DNA of 64,000 nt, from NCBI GenBank assembly GCA_950097015.1, contig CATNEN010000038.1, positions 34,000,501 through 34,064,500 of the forward strand, given 5' to 3'. Below, in pieces: positions 35,481-48,729 of the stretch (the stretch's first letter is position 1; every line of letters starts with the position of its first letter). The translations under genes were made by a program, and so were the position numbers. The notes beneath the pieces were generated by a model. The model searched no databases. It saw only the letters and a list, made by a program, of their open reading frames with translations, and was not told the DNA's origin. Source of the stretch: Macrostomum hystrix (lineage: Eukaryota > Platyhelminthes > Macrostomidae).

Positions 35481-36469
35481 ATGCCGCTAAAAGTAGCAAT
35501 CCTGGGAGCCACGGGACCCACCGGGCTGCTGCTGGTTGACCAAGCTCTCGCCCGCGGTCACCAAGTTGTCGCCGTGGTTCGCAGTCCGGACAAGCTGGGC
35601 TCCGAGCGGCTGGCGCAGTCCGGCCTGACTGTAAAACAGGTGGCCGACATGGACGCCGCTGCGGGCACAGAGGACCAGAAGCTGCTGGTTGAGGCTTTTA
35701 CAGGTTTGTTCCTTGTCTAGTTAGATAAAATACAGATCCCATCTCCTAACCTAAATTCAGATCCCACTGTCCTAATTTCAGATCCCATTTTCCAAACTTC
35801 AGATCCCAAACTCCCAACTTTGAGATCCCAGCCTTCTAACCTCAGAACCTGATTTCCATATTTCAGATCCTACTTTCCAAATTCATGTCTCAGATCCAGA
35901 TCCCAAATTCATGTCTCAGATCCAGATCCCAAATTCATGTCTCAAATCCCACTTTCCCAACAGACAGCAAAGCTGAATTGACAAGCTTTAGCTTCATCAT
36001 TTATTTCGCAGGCTGCGATGTAGTTCTTTCCGCGCTGGGCGCCACCACCAGCATGTTTCGCATCAACCTCATGACTAACGCTGTCCCGGCCATTGTCGCT
36101 GCGATGCGTTCAGCCAAGGTGACCCGCCTAATCCTGCTAACCGCCCAGTGCACCGTCTATCGACCCGAGCATCCTAAAATTGTCGAATGGGTCATCAAGC
36201 CGCTGTTTATTGGCCGAAATTTGGACGATTTTTGGCGCTCCGAATGCTACCTGACTGAGCAATGCGCTGATATTAACTTCACTGTTGTCAAACCACCCGG
36301 CCTCTCTAACTATCCGCTTGAACAGCGCCAGCTTCAAGCTGTGGAAGGCCAGTATGTGCCCAAGCCAACCCAGATGTCTGTGCCCAGAGCCAATGTGGCC
36401 AAGTTTATGCTGGACTGCGCGGAATCCGCCGACGCCTGGTCCAAGAAGCTGGTGGCCGTTCAATTCTAA
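35481..36469 (+). CDS. NAD(P)-binding oxidoreductase, BLVRB-like, copy 1
   Basis: Two exons, 35481-35703 and 36012-36469, 226 residues. A short-chain, Rossmann-fold protein related to biliverdin reductase B/flavin reductase, a cytosolic NADPH-dependent enzyme. The dinucleotide motif GATGPTG is at residues 9-15, followed by QALARGHQVVAVVRSPDKL as in BLVRB. SALGATTSMFR and NAVPAIVAAMRSAKVTRLI cover the central strands, and PRANVAKFMLDCAE is the conserved C-terminal helix. The length (226) is close to the family (about 206). The start is the first ATG after a TTTGCTTTGCAG acceptor-like site ending at 35442. Substrate cannot be told. A tandem paralogue lies at 39459-40583. Confidence 0.85.
35725..35965 (+). 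repeat. Degenerate CAGATCCC repeats in BLVRB-like 1 intron
   Basis: Irregular 22-30 bp repeats with the core TCAGATCCCA, about ten copies, more diverged than the neighbouring arrays. Confidence 0.7.
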
Positions 36470-36584
36470 AAGAGATGCAGTCCTTGCTTACTTTGTTACT
36501 GAGTTGATCAGCGCCCTAAGATTCTATTTTTTAAGAAAATTTTACTATCAATTTGATTAATTTATTTTAGATCCCTGTCTAAAA

Positions 36585-38330
36585 CTTCTTATCCCACTGT
36601 CAGCACTTCTGTTCTGATCCCACTGTCAACACTTCTGTTCTGATCCCACTGTCAACACTTCTGAGCTGATCCCACTGTCAGCACTTCTGTTCTGATCCCA
36701 CTGTCAGCACTTCTGTTCTGATCCCACTGTCAGCACTTCTGTTCTTATCCCACTGTCAGCACTTCTGTTCTGATCCCACTGTCAGCACTTCTGTTCTTAT
36801 CCCACTGTCAGCACTTCTGTTCTGATCCCACTGTCAGCACTTCTGTTCTTATCCCACTGTCAGCACTTCTGTTCTTATCCCACTGTCAACACTTCTGTTC
36901 TGATCCCACTGTCAGCACTTCTGTTCTGATCCCACTGTCAGCACTTCTGTTCTGATCCCACTGTCAACACTTCTGTTCTGATCCCACTGTCAACACTTCT
37001 GTTCTGATCCCACTGTCAGCACTTCTGTTCTGATCCCACTGTCAACACTTCTGTTCTGATCCCACTGTCAGCACTTCTGTTCTGATCCCACTGTCAGCAC
37101 TTCTGTTCTGATCCCACTGTCAGCACTTCTGTTCTTATCCCACTGTCAGCACTTCTGTTCTTATCCCACTGTCAACACTTCTGTTCTGATCCCACTGTCA
37201 GCACTTCTGTTCTGATCCCACTGTCAACACTTCTGTTCTGATCCCACTGTCAGCACTTCTGTTCTGATCCCACTGTCAGCACTTCTGTTCTTATCCCACT
37301 GTCAGCACTTCTGTTCTGATCCCACTGTCAGCACTTCTGTTCTGATCCCACTGTCAACACTTCTGTTCTGATCCCACTGTCAGCACTTCTGTTCTGATCC
37401 CACTGTCAGCACTTCTGTTCTGATCCCACTGTCAGCACTTCTGTTCTTATCCCACTGTCAGCACTTCTGTTCTGATCCCACTGTCAGCACTTCTGTTCTG
37501 ATCCCACTGTCAGCACTTCTGTTCTGATCCCACTGTCAGCACTTCTGTTCTGATCCCACTGTCAACACTTCTGTTCTGATCCCACTGTCAACACTTCTGT
37601 TCTGATCCCACTGTCAACACTTCTGTTCTGATCCCACTGTCAGCACTTCTGTTCTGATCCCACTGTCAGCACTTCTGTTCTGATCCCACTGTCAACACTT
37701 CTGTTCTGATCCCACTGTCAGCACTTCTGTTCTGATCCCACTGTCAGCACTTCTGTTCTGATCCCACTGTCAACACTTCTGTTCTGATCCCACTCTCTAT
37801 AGTTCTGATCCTACTGTCAGCACTTCTGTTCTGATCCCACTGTCAGCACTTCTGTTCTGATCCCACTGTCAGCACTTCTGTTCTGATCCCACTGTCAGCA
37901 CTTCTGTTCTGATCCCACTGTCAGCACTTCTGTTCTGATCCCACTGTCAACACTTCTGTTCTGATCCCACTGTCAACACTTCTGTTCTGATCCCACTGTC
38001 AACACTTCTGTTCTTATCCCACTGTCAGCACTTCTGTTCTGATCCCACTGTCAGCACTTCTGTTCTTATCCCACTGTCAACACTTCTGTTCTGATCCCAC
38101 TGTCAACACTTCTGTTCTGATCCCACTCTCTATAGTTCTGATCCTACTCTCTATAGTTCTGATCCCACTCTCTATAGTTCTGATCCTACTCTCTATAGTT
38201 CTGATCCCACTCTCTATAGTTCTGATCCTACTCTCTATAGTTCTGATCCCACTCTCTACACGCCTGATCCCAGTCTCAACACTACTGATCCCTGTCTCTA
38301 AAGTTCTGATCCCACTCTACACTTTGAGCC
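36585..38330 (+). repeat. 26-bp minisatellite, about 65 copies
   Basis: Units of GATCCCACTGTCAGCACTTC plus TGTTCT with AGC/AAC and GAT/TAT variants. Near 38110 it switches to a 19-bp derivative (GATCCCACTCTCTATAGTT). It occupies the spacer after BLVRB-like copy 1. Confidence 0.95.
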
Positions 38331-38935
38331 CTACAGTTAACCTTGTAGACCTAGCATCTGATCTCTTAATTAATCTAAAAAAAATTATGAATTCTATACT
38401 TTCAAGTTTAAATCGATTCACCAAATATTTTTAGCCAAATTTGAGAAAAAATGATCAGGATTTTAAATGCTCTGATTAACGCGGACCCATTCTCTAATCT
38501 TTTGGTTCCACTCTACACTCATTTGCGCCAATTTATATATATATATATAAATATATATAGCGGTTTACAATCAAGACCAATCTGTATTATACTTTTATAA
38601 CTTATTTTGATTCTTTGGTGCTTTACCTGTCACGATGAGTTTCCTGCTATAAAAATCGGCTTAAAATGGTAAACAATCATTTTTTTGTACTAATTTTCCA
38701 CTTCTTGACTTGACTTATGAACTTATTTTTTTATCATAGCCCGTTTTCAGGCTTTATTTATTACGAATTATGAAAGCGTTGATAAAAATCTAATGCCGCT
38801 TCAATTTGATATTCATCGCTTTATTATAAAAGTTCATCTCTATTGATTTTTTAAAAAAGCTTGAGTTACCTTCTGCTTTTTCATTTGTATATATAAATCC
38901 TACGTACAAACGCCCTAAGAAATACAACACCTCAC
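38331..38935. other. AT-rich spacer, no gene seen
   Basis: Contains an (AT)n run near 38534-38560; otherwise nothing recognised. Confidence 0.4.
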
Positions 38936-38939
38936 CCAC

Positions 38940-39245
38940 TCACTTCGCCCCCTCACCCCAACCAATTTACAGTCGCTTAAACCCGATCCTCACCCCCTCA
39001 CCCCAACCAATGTACAGACGCTTAGACCCCACCCTCACCCTCTCACTCCAACCAATGTACAGACGCTTAGACCCCACTCTCACCCCAACCAATGTACAGA
39101 CGCTTAGACCCCTCCCTCACCCCCTCACCCCAACCAATGTACAGACGCTTAGACCCCACCCTCACCCTCTCACTCCAACCAATGTACGGACGCTAAGACC
39201 CCACTCTCACCCTCTCACTCCAACCAATGTGTAGTCGCTTAGACA
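38940..39245 (+). repeat. About 45-bp minisatellite upstream of BLVRB-like gene 2
   Basis: Six or so units of CAACCAATGTACAGACGCTT plus AGACCCCACCCTCACCC and CTCACTC, with one shortened unit. Confidence 0.9.
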
Positions 39246-39458
39246 GACCCCACCATTACCCGCTCCCTTTATTTAATGTACTTTTGTTCCTCCTTAATTC
39301 TGTTCGATGGTAATTCATTAGTCGCTTTTGTTTTGCAGATCTTCACTTCAACTTCGAATATATTCTAAAATAATATATTTTCGTGGAGATTTCAAGCTCA
39401 GTTATATGCGTTCGTAATTCGTTTGGTTATTATTTCCTGGAAATACAAAAGCGAAAAA

Positions 39459-40583
39459 ATGCCGCTCAAACTAGCAATCCTGGGAGCCACGGGACCCACC
39501 GGGCTGCTGCTGGTTGACCAAGCTCTCGCCCGAGGTCACCAAGTTGTCGCCGTGGTTCGCAGTCCGGACAAGCTGGGCTCCGAGCGGCTGGCGCAGTCCG
39601 GCCTGACTGTGAAACAGGTGGCCGACATGGGCGCCGCTGCGGGCACCGAGGACCAGAAGCTGCTGGTTGAGGCTTTTACAGGTTTGCATGTGTACAGTCA
39701 CTTGTCAAACTATCCCTCAGGTTGCAAAATCCCTAATTGCATGATCGATCGCTGGCTTGACGTCACTGACAAGAAGCGAAAATTTCTCTTTTACTTCAGT
39801 CGCTAAGTCACCATGCATCAGAAAGAGAAAAAACTGTTTTAGGGGTGTTTTAAGTGTCATTCTCGACTCAGCTAAGAGACGAATATTTTCGTCTCTAGCC
39901 AGGTCATTCGGTTCGTTCGGCCTAACGGTTCGTTCATGCTGCTATCAAGAGGCTAAAACGTACGATTTTACATCGATTTTTATTATCATTACTCCGTGAG
40001 ATCGTATCCCACCGCTGACACCAAAGAAAATTAGTGCTAGAAGCTACAAAAAGAGCAAGCTAAATGAATTTATTTTTACAAAGCATGCTACATGCGCTGA
40101 CTCTCCAACCGCCCTAACTCAGGCTGCGATGTGATCATGTCTGCGCTTGGTGCCACTGTCAGCATGTTTCGCATCGACCTCATGACCAACGCTGTTCCGG
40201 CCATTGTTGCTGCGATGCGTTCAGCCAAGGTGTCTCGCCTAGTCCTGCTGACCGCCCAGTGCACCGTCTATCACCCGGATCATCCGAAGTTTGTTGAAAT
40301 GCTAATTAAACCATTACTAATCGGACGCAATATGGACGACTTCTGGCGAGCCGAGTGTTACCTCACTGAGAACTGCGGCGATCTAAATTACACTGTTGTG
40401 AAACCGCCCGGCCTTACTAATAAGCCGATGGACGAGCAGAGGGAGCTGAAAGCAGCCGAAGGGCAATACGTTCCCGAGGCTCAAGATCGCTCAATGCCCA
40501 GAGCCAACGTGGCCAAGTTCATGCTGGACTGCGCCGAGTCTGCCGACGCCTGGTCCAAGAAGCTGGTTGCCATCCAGTTCTGA
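39459..40583 (+). CDS. NAD(P)-binding oxidoreductase, BLVRB-like, copy 2
   Basis: Two exons, 39459-39681 and 40123-40583, 227 residues. It has the same gene structure, intron phase and GATGPTG site as the copy at 35481-36469. Exon 1 differs from copy 1 at only six of 223 bases, whereas the exon 2 proteins agree at roughly three quarters of positions, which suggests partial homogenisation after an older duplication. C-terminal PRANVAKFMLDCAESADAW is shared. The ATG at 39459 is preferred over in-frame non-ATG codons upstream; a GTTTTGCAG acceptor-like site ends at 39338. Confidence 0.85.
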
Positions 40584-43500
40584 GATTTCATCATATTCCA
40601 GTTGGATAAAACAAAACTAACACCGTTATGCCAGCTTTGACGCACGACATAATATCCCTTATTCACTACTCATACTCATTAAGTATATATTTTATAGCAG
40701 AGAAGCTGCATAAATTGAATCTCGGTTCCTTTTTTTACAAAATAGTACTTCCACAGCTTACTGCGAGTTTTTTGTTTTCACTATTTTATACTTTATTGCA
40801 TTATTTTTATCTGGATTGACAGCTTAGTCCGGGACTAGCTTTTTTATTTTGACCATTATTCTTGCTCTGCGTCCAAACTTTTATAAATCGTCAACAAAAT
40901 ATTTTTATTCGCTGTCGTGTCTTTTTTGTTTAACACAAAAACCGATGTTGTAGTTTTTTAGTAGCGATCGTTAGTCTAACGATTGTGTAGCTTTTGCGCT
41001 GTTTTTTAGTTGTATGTTTTATTTTTTTATTGCCTTGTACATTTCTTACCTCTTTTTGGTCCAAATCCTGCCAATATTAGTTTTAACTCATTAATTCATA
41101 TCGATAACAGTTTGGAATGTAAATGTGACGAAATAACTGGCAACAGAGTCAGGCGAAACTCAATCCCAATTGTAGTTAGAATCCTCGTAAGTCAATGTAG
41201 CGGTAGCACTTTTATATTGATCTCGTTTATTCGCACTGGGACATACGACAAGCAGGATGATTTGGTCAGGCGCAGGAGCTCAATGGTAACAATGCGACAA
41301 GTGCAATAACTGTTAGTAGAGAAGTAATTGACAGGACGAATAACAGTGGCCGGGACGAGAGGTTCCAGAGGAGTGAGGGGTAACGAGCGAGCGCGAGCGG
41401 GCTCGGGGGCCCTAGTTAAAAAACCTAGCCCGCAGAATAAACAGAGCGATCGATAAATCTAGTCAGAAAAAGCTCGCACGCTCATTGGCCGGGGTAGTTA
41501 ACATTGAAACACGCGTAGAAAACAAGCTAGGGTGGCGTGATGTGCATTGGCGTCTACTTACAGTAGTACTCTAACAATTATAAATAATTATACGAAACCG
41601 CAAAAGTTGTTGATAGTTAAATGACATAAGTTAAACGGCCCAAATAAGTACGCAGGTTGGGAATTAATATTAGCTTCAGCAAGTGACAACGTCACATAAA
41701 AATGATTTATGATTTTATTTACATATTCCAAATTGAAGTCTTGTTTGTTTTTTCAGTATTTTCATACAGAAATAAACAGGAAATTATTGAATATGAGCTA
41801 TATTCCGCTGCTAAAACATTAAATATAAAATGAATTGAAACTAAAAAATTAACTTCTTTCTAATATCGTTATGTACTGCAAAGTCTAACGTGTATACTAT
41901 TAAAAATAGCTATTAGGCTTATCATATTCCCGATTCCGTTTTCAGATTCGGTTCGGTACTTTCCATTTTGTCGATTCTGTTTTTAGAATCGGTTTTAAAA
42001 TCTTGTTTTTCCGATTCTGGAATTCGATTCGAGAAATTTTGTCTGTAGCACAGACTCTAGAATTCGAATGTAATGCACATGTAGCTAATCATCGTGGCGA
42101 TTTTATACTATGTTAGCAAAGCAAATGTCGGCTCGCAAATTTCCGGCTAGAAAACGTCATAGACCCGCGGGGCGCTCCCCCACATTGTCCGGCTTCCTCT
42201 TCATTCAGGCGCTCGGTGCTGCTACTCACCTGGCGACGTCACGTACGTCAGCCGAAACGGTGCATTAGCGTCATTGGCTGTGCTACTCGCAGCCGGTGCA
42301 TAGATTCTGCAAGGAAACTAGACAATACTACTAGTCTATAAAATTAAGTTTTCCTAGTGGTCCTGAGATTCTGCTGCTCATCCTGTAAGATCGGGTGTCC
42401 CCGTCCACGCATTGCCGAAGCTGCTATTTGAGCTGCAATAGGAAAAATTAGCAGATCGACAAATAAGCTACAAAGGGGGTAAAGACTGCCAATTGTGTTT
42501 TTTCCTTAACCTTAAAAGTGCAGATTTCGCAATAAAATGCTACCGTTTAATCTTGTTCAATTCAAAAACCTTGAGAGCGATTTTAACGGAGCTACACAAC
42601 TTCCAGCTTAAGTCGTGTAAAGGCATGACCTGAATGAAAGACATGAACATCAAATTTATTGTGCTTCCTGGCTGGATAAATTTAAATATGCTTATTACGC
42701 AAAGGATAAACGCAGTTTTTGTTTATTTATTCAAGCATAGTGTATAAAATATGTTTATCTAAGCTCAATTTTCTGCGAAGAAAACTTGTTTAAATTTATC
42801 GATCTAATCGTTTGTTAAAACAGGTCTGTCATCGCTGTGCTTAAGCCAGCCAGGGCTGGACGTCTACTAGAGGTTGACGGCTCGAAAAATTTCAAAAATT
42901 GCTTTCTATGTAAATTACTTTAATGGTTTTTTAGTTAAAGTGAAGGTTAAAGTTAGTTAAATTTTAGCTCAGCTTTAGCAAAAAGCTGCAAGCCTATTAA
43001 TAATACACAGGCATTTTTGTTTTTTTTTGTGCTTCTAACTAATGTTTGATGGACAATGGTATGGCACAAGTTTCGTTCGACATGTTTTGGACTGATCCCA
43101 TTGAAATGATGAAATAAAGCTTTGAGTTACTCATTCATAATGCTTAGTCTCTCCAAAATTTGAAGAACTAGGCCTATCTTACGAGCCTCGTACTATCTAG
43201 GCAAATTTGTTGTCATATATGCCGAATTGTAACGTTTAGGAGAATATGAATTTAAAGCATTTTTAAGTGGCTTGAATAGCTATTATAACAACCACCTGTA
43301 TGTCTTTGTTTGTGCTTTGATTTCTAAAATAGTACAAGTGCACTATTTGTATTTCATATCAAGTATTATTAGGGTCTAGCTAAGTCAAAAACTAGTCATG
43401 GCCATGGCAAGGCTACATTTAGGTCTAGGCCTAGCCAAGGCTTTGAGGCCTAGCTTTTATAATGTTGTATGGTAGGGCTCTTTTTTATTTATTTTTGCCC

Positions 43501-45530
43501 TACAAAAAGGGTTGCCTAGTTGAATCTGTCCCGAGGAATGGAAATACCTAGGCGTCCACATGAACACAAAGGGAACAGTGTACTATCATGCTAAAAAACT
43601 TAATAGCAGGTGTAGTGTACAAGAATGCTTCTTAAAAATTATCTGGGCTTTGAGCAGTTTACCTCAAACAACTTATACACTTTTGCAGAGCCATGATAGA
43701 AAGCATTGTGCTATATGCTCCAGAGTCCTGGGGAGCCTTTATGTCATGGAACTATGGACAATGGGACAGAAGCCTAATTGAAAGAATAGGCCTAAATTTT
43801 AGGAATTGTAAAGCCATTCTTCAACTTACTTCAAGTAAACCAAAACACTGACAGTACCAGCATTCACTCAATGCTGTGTTAAGCTCTTTTTTCTTTACAA
43901 CATACAGAAAAGAAATATTCAGTAGGCCTACTCTTCACTCTCTTCACTCTCTTCACTCACTCTTCACAATCTAAATCTCTAATTGAAATCTCTAAGTGAG
44001 ATAATTAATTAGTAATAAATTTGACAAATAATTTTGAATTTGTTATTAATGGCTACTATATTAAGGCAAAAATGAACAGCAATGTAATGTAAAACTGTCT
44101 CTAGACCACAACAACAAAATCTATAAACCAACACAAATCAATACAACTTTGAAGCTGAATTTATGAGATTTATTAATAATATTGTATAGTATTTATATTT
44201 ATAATATTAATAATCCCTACAACACTTGTTACATTGTTATTTTTTATTAAAAATGTGCCTGGCCTTACAAGTTTTAGAATTTCAAGAAGTTTCTTTTTTA
44301 ATCAGAAATGGGCAAGTAAATGTAAAAATTAAATTGAGTTTCTAAAATTACTAAATTGTAGACTGACTTGTAGTATTTTTCCTCCTTGTTTAATTTTCAT
44401 AGGATTTTCACAGATAATTTTCAAAGAATGGGATAATTATCTTTCTCAGGGTAGCTCCAGGCCTGGAAATCCCCAGGAATTTTGACCCCTACCCGGGAGA
44501 TCTGGGAAAACCGGGAAATCCCCAGGAATTTTTCTAGAATGAAATATCGCTGAGTGCATAAAATATTATATGGCATGTTCAATGACAATATATTTGTTTT
44601 CTCATCATCTTAGACTTGAACAAAAATATAAAGTGGGTCCAAACAGACTTCACAATTGTTTTTCTGTTCTGATTTAACATGTCTTATATTTTGCTTTTTT
44701 ATTTTATGTTGTGTCACTACCTAGTAACTTAGCAGTTTGGCTTAGAAGCTCCCTACCGTGTGTGTGGGTCACATGGAACACAAAGTGTTCTTGGGCCAGC
44801 AATCTGTAAGGTTGGAACTTCTCTTCTGCTGATTTCTCTTTCTTACTTCTGCCTACCTGCCCAATAAGCATTATTTATCCCCCATATTGTGTGAATCTAT
44901 ATCTTAATGCTACATTTTTTCTTAATGCTTCATGCCAATTTGCGTTGCTGTCTGATTGTTCTGCTCATTCTCAATGTTCCCATTGGCCAGACACCATTAT
45001 GTTATGTATTGTAGTAAATTTGACTTATTTTCTTTATTCACAAGGATTGAATGCCTACGTAAGCATTGCCATCAGTGCTGTTCAGTTATTATAATTATTG
45101 GTGAGGAACTGACTGAGAAATTTACTGACAAGACAAGCCCTGCTGTAACCAAGAAGCCACACAAGATCACAAAATCGAATTTTGCTAAGGCAGCTTCATG
45201 TAATCTACTTTAATAGAGAGCAATAATGCACAAGTCAAGTCATAATTTTGATTAAGATTAAAGTAATGTGCACAAGAGTTAGCAGTTGCTAAAAATTTGC
45301 ATTTTAATCATAGATGACCATTATTTGGTTCCCAGCCATGTTTTTATGTTTTCATTTTATAAAGTCAAGTATTGTAAATTTGGTATTAATAACAATAACT
45401 ATTAATATTTTAAGTAAAATGTCTATGAAAGCATAGCTCAAAACACAATTGGCTCGCTATGTGTAGCATGCAGCAGTTAACACTAGGCAATTTTATTTTT
45501 ATATTATTTTAGTTAGTTTTTTTGTCCCAC
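40584..45530. other. Five-kilobase gene-poor spacer
   Basis: AT-rich, with a GC-richer, promoter-looking patch around 42150-42310 that includes GGCGACGTCACGTACGTCAG but no ORF follows it. A LINE relic lies at 43525-43860. A duplicated CCGGGAAATCCCCAGGAATT-like motif occurs at 44465-44535. A CTCTTCACT run is at 43931-43967. I can support no other gene. Confidence 0.45.
43525..43860 (+). pseudogene. Non-LTR retrotransposon reverse-transcriptase relic
   Basis: EWKYLGVHMNTKGTVYYH resembles the end of a LINE reverse transcriptase (xxYLGVxI). After a frameshift near 43680 a second frame reads MIESIVLYAPESWG, the conserved 'LYG.E.W' region that follows. No other part of the element is visible. Confidence 0.5.
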
Positions 45531-45589
45531 AGCATTAAACCAAACGCTGACTCAACTGAGATAAAACCATTGTCCCTGACAATAAGATT

Positions 45590-47080
45590 ATGAGTGACAA
45601 AGGTGACATTGGTAAAAAGGATGAAGGCCAGTCAGCTGGCGGTTCTGGCAGCCTGGTCATCTCAATCGTGTTCATCATCATCAGTTTTGTCATCATTGTG
45701 CTAGTGTTTGTCATTCTGACTGTGAAGCGTCAGATTACTCGCGCTCGTTCTCGTCAGATCATGTTTGCTTCTGCTCCGTTGCCAATAGCAACCGGGGCGA
45801 CGCCAACTGTGCGTCAGCGAGTTGGCGAACTAGTGAATCGCAATCGGGATATTCAGCGTGTGCCGACTGTATTTAACGACTGCTTCAAGGATCTGTTCAG
45901 CGAAAAAGTGGCGGAGAAGGCTGCGTCGCATTATGTGTTCAGGTTGAAAGCTGCGGATGAGTTCCAGGAAACGGTGCGTTTAATGCTGCTTTTTGTTCTT
46001 TCTGTATTTTATCGTAGTTTTTTGTTCTCCCATGGTTTGTCTTCAATGAGACCAAGAGCTTAATTCCATAAATTTTCATTTACCTATTTTCTAATTCTGG
46101 TTGTTGTCCTTCTCGAAAAAAATATTTTTTTTGCCACTCTTCATCCTTCAGGTCTTTGTCCTAATGCCACAGGCCTTGCTTCCAGTGTTCTTTGTTATAA
46201 GACATTAGTTATTTTCAGTTTTTTACTAAGAGTGGATCCCGATGTTTAAAAGCTTTCGGATTTTTACAAAAAGGTCGGGAGTTCGAACTCAGTCCATCGA
46301 CTTCATACGCATTCAGATAAGTATTAAAAAGAATACGGAAAATTTATAATTAACTATAACAATGATTGATTTCACCTGATGTGCAGCCGACAGCACAGCC
46401 GCAGCTATTGCGCTGCGCTGCTTACGGCTGTTCAGTCCATGGACTGTGGGACGCCACATCCAGCCTCAATTACCCCAGCTAATCCTAACGGCAGAGTAAA
46501 ATTAAGCTGTGCAGATTTTAAACGTCTGCTTGAAGGGCAAAAATGGTTCTAGTGGGGTCAAGATACGAACCCCCGACCTTCAAGTCATGAGTCCGACGCT
46601 CTAACCAAAGAACCTGAAAATGCTTTCCAGGTAGAGCACCTGGCCCAGCTGGGCTTCCGTCGCAGTGTTCACCAGTCCGTGGACTCGTATTTGGCCAATC
46701 TGAAAAAAACCGCGCTAGCCGAGGTAAACATTGACGAATCTTTGCGCAGCCTCTGCGCCCTGTACGAGCACTGCGTGAGCAATCCGCTGCCATTCGGCCA
46801 CCGCGAGTACGAGCAGTTTCGCGATCTACTGACCTCCCTGCGGTCTCTGGTTGACGAAAGAGTGCGAGAGCAACAGCAGAGGTCTAGAGCTGCGGCGGCT
46901 GTGAACAGACAGTCGGACAGTCGACTATCTAGAAGATTGAGCACGGCTAGCAGTGATAATAGCGAAACTAATCCATTGATTGACATGGGATTTACTAATG
47001 TGGGATTTAGCGGCGGCGCCGCTGCCGGAACCAGTTCGGGCACTGCTCAGGCAGGATTGGAGTCCACTAGTTTGCTTTGA
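45590..47080 (+). CDS. C1orf43 homologue, single-pass membrane protein
   Basis: Two exons, 45590-45973 and 46631-47080, 277 residues (human C1orf43 has about 253). One hydrophobic segment at residues 21-45 is followed by KRQI, as in C1orf43. Further family-like parts are NRDIQRVPTVF, YVFRLKAADEF, SVDSYLANLKK and HREYEQFRDLLTSLRSLVDE, in the same order as in the human protein. The human protein has been linked to phagocytosis and Golgi/endomembranes; the function here is inferred only by homology. The C-terminus is Ser/Gly-rich and divergent. An acceptor-like TTTGTCCCACAG ends at 45532. The intron contains SINE-B. Confidence 0.8.
46378..46613 (-). mobile_element. SINE-B in C1orf43-like intron
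   Basis: A tRNA-like head on the minus strand (TTAGAGCGTCGGACTC, then AAGGTCGGGGGTTCGTATC) and body CAGTCCATGGACTGTGGGAC. It is shared with 60305-60565. The tRNA-like end lies only about 17 nt before the exon 2 acceptor. Confidence 0.8.
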
Positions 47081-47599
47081 GCACTGCTTCCTAGAATCCT
47101 TAGTTATAGCTCCTACTGTTTTATCGTAAAAATATGCTTCCCTATTACCGAAGATAAGTTGCTGTTTATATTTTATCGCTAATTCTAGTGCATTAACGGA
47201 ATAACGACATAACGATAGTCGTTACTTTGATTCCCATTTTTGTGTTTCTTAACTCTTTTTTCAGCTGTATTTGTTGCCTATTGCTTATTTGTATCCTGCT
47301 TGTTTTTTAGCGTCTGTCATTCTCTTTAATCAATTTTCCTACTTTGCTTAGTACCTTTGAGTCAGGTGCTATTGTATCTCATCATTGCTATGCAAAGATA
47401 GTTTGTGTTGCGCTTATACTAAATTCGCTGCATAATACTAGTGTTTTCGGCATGTTTATGTTGTTAATAGAATTGTTATGCAGAGCTCAGTATAAATGAT
47501 TGTGCCCTATCCTACTTCTAATTACCAAAGCTTTTCAACTTGACTTTAAAATTTTTAAGACCTATTTTATTGCCGATTCGCTAAAACTTTGCTACCTCG

Positions 47600-48690
47600 C
47601 TACAAGCCATAGCTACTCCACTTTATCCCACCCAAATCTACCTCCTTTATCCCACCCATAGCTACCCCGTTATCCCACCCATAGCTACTCCACTTTATCC
47701 CACCCATAGCTACCCCTTTATCCTGCCCATAGCTACCCCTTTATCCCACCCATAGCTACTCCACTTTATCCCACCCATAGCTACCCCTTTATCCTGCCCA
47801 TAGCTACCCCTTTATCCCACCCATAGCTACCCCTTTATCCCACCCAAATCTACCTCCTTTATCCCACCCATAGCTACCCCGTTATCCCACCCATAGCTAC
47901 TCCACTTTATCCCACCCAAATCTACCTCCTTTATCCCACCCATAGCTACCCCGTTATCCCACCCATAGCTACTCCACTTTATCCCACCCATAGCTACCCC
48001 TTTATCCCGCCCATAGCTACTCCACTTTATTCCACCCATAGCTACCCCTTTATCCCGCCCATAGCTACTCCACTTTATCCCACCCTTAGCTACCCCTTTA
48101 TCCCGCCCATAGCTACCCCTTTATCCCGCCCATAGCTACCCCTTTATCCCGCCCATAGCTACCCCTTTATCCCGCCCATAGCTACTCCACTTTATCCCAC
48201 CCATAGCTACCCCTTTATCCCGCCCATAGCTACTCCACTTTATCCCACCCATAGCTACCCCTTTATCCCGCCCATAGCTACTCCACTTTATCCCGCCCAT
48301 AGCTACTCCACTTTATCCCACCCATAGCTACCCCTTTATCCCGCCCATAGCTACCCCTTTATCCCGCCCATAGCTACCCCTTTATCCCGCCCATAGCTAC
48401 CCCTTTATCCCGCCCATAGCTACCCCTTTATCCCGCCCATAGCTACCCCTTTATCCCGCCCATAGCTACCCCTTTATCCCGCCCATAACTACCCCTTTAT
48501 CCCACCCATAGCTACCCCCTTTAGCCCAACCATAGCTACCCCTTTATCCCACCCATAGCTACCCCCTTTAGCCCAACCATAGCTACCCCTTTATCCCACC
48601 CATAGCTACCCCCTTTAGCCCATCCATAGCTACCCCAATTTATCCCATCCATAGCTTCCGTAGTTTATCCTATCAATGGCTACCCTACTT
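47600..48690 (+). repeat. 23-bp minisatellite between C1orf43-like gene and tafazzin
   Basis: About 45 units of CATAGCTACCCCTTTATCCC plus ACC/GCC, with ACTCCA and AAATCTACCTCC variants; degenerate at both ends. Confidence 0.95.
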
Positions 48691-48729
48691 TATTTCATGC
48701 CTTAGCTACTAAACCAACAAAGCTACTTC

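Noticed and set aside
34862-35521. Long repeat-protein ORFs on both strands (15-residue repeats)
   Set aside because: They come from a 45-bp minisatellite, which keeps all frames open; the real gene starts at 35481.
39423-39458. Earlier in-frame start for BLVRB-like copy 2
   Set aside because: No ATG there, and copy 1 begins at the matching MPLK.
42150-42310. CpG-rich patch with a CRE-like palindrome as a gene promoter
   Set aside because: No exon or ORF follows within several kilobases; kept only as a note.
44891-45213. Short plus-strand ORFs as a small gene
   Set aside because: AT-rich, overlapping frames, no recognisable motif.
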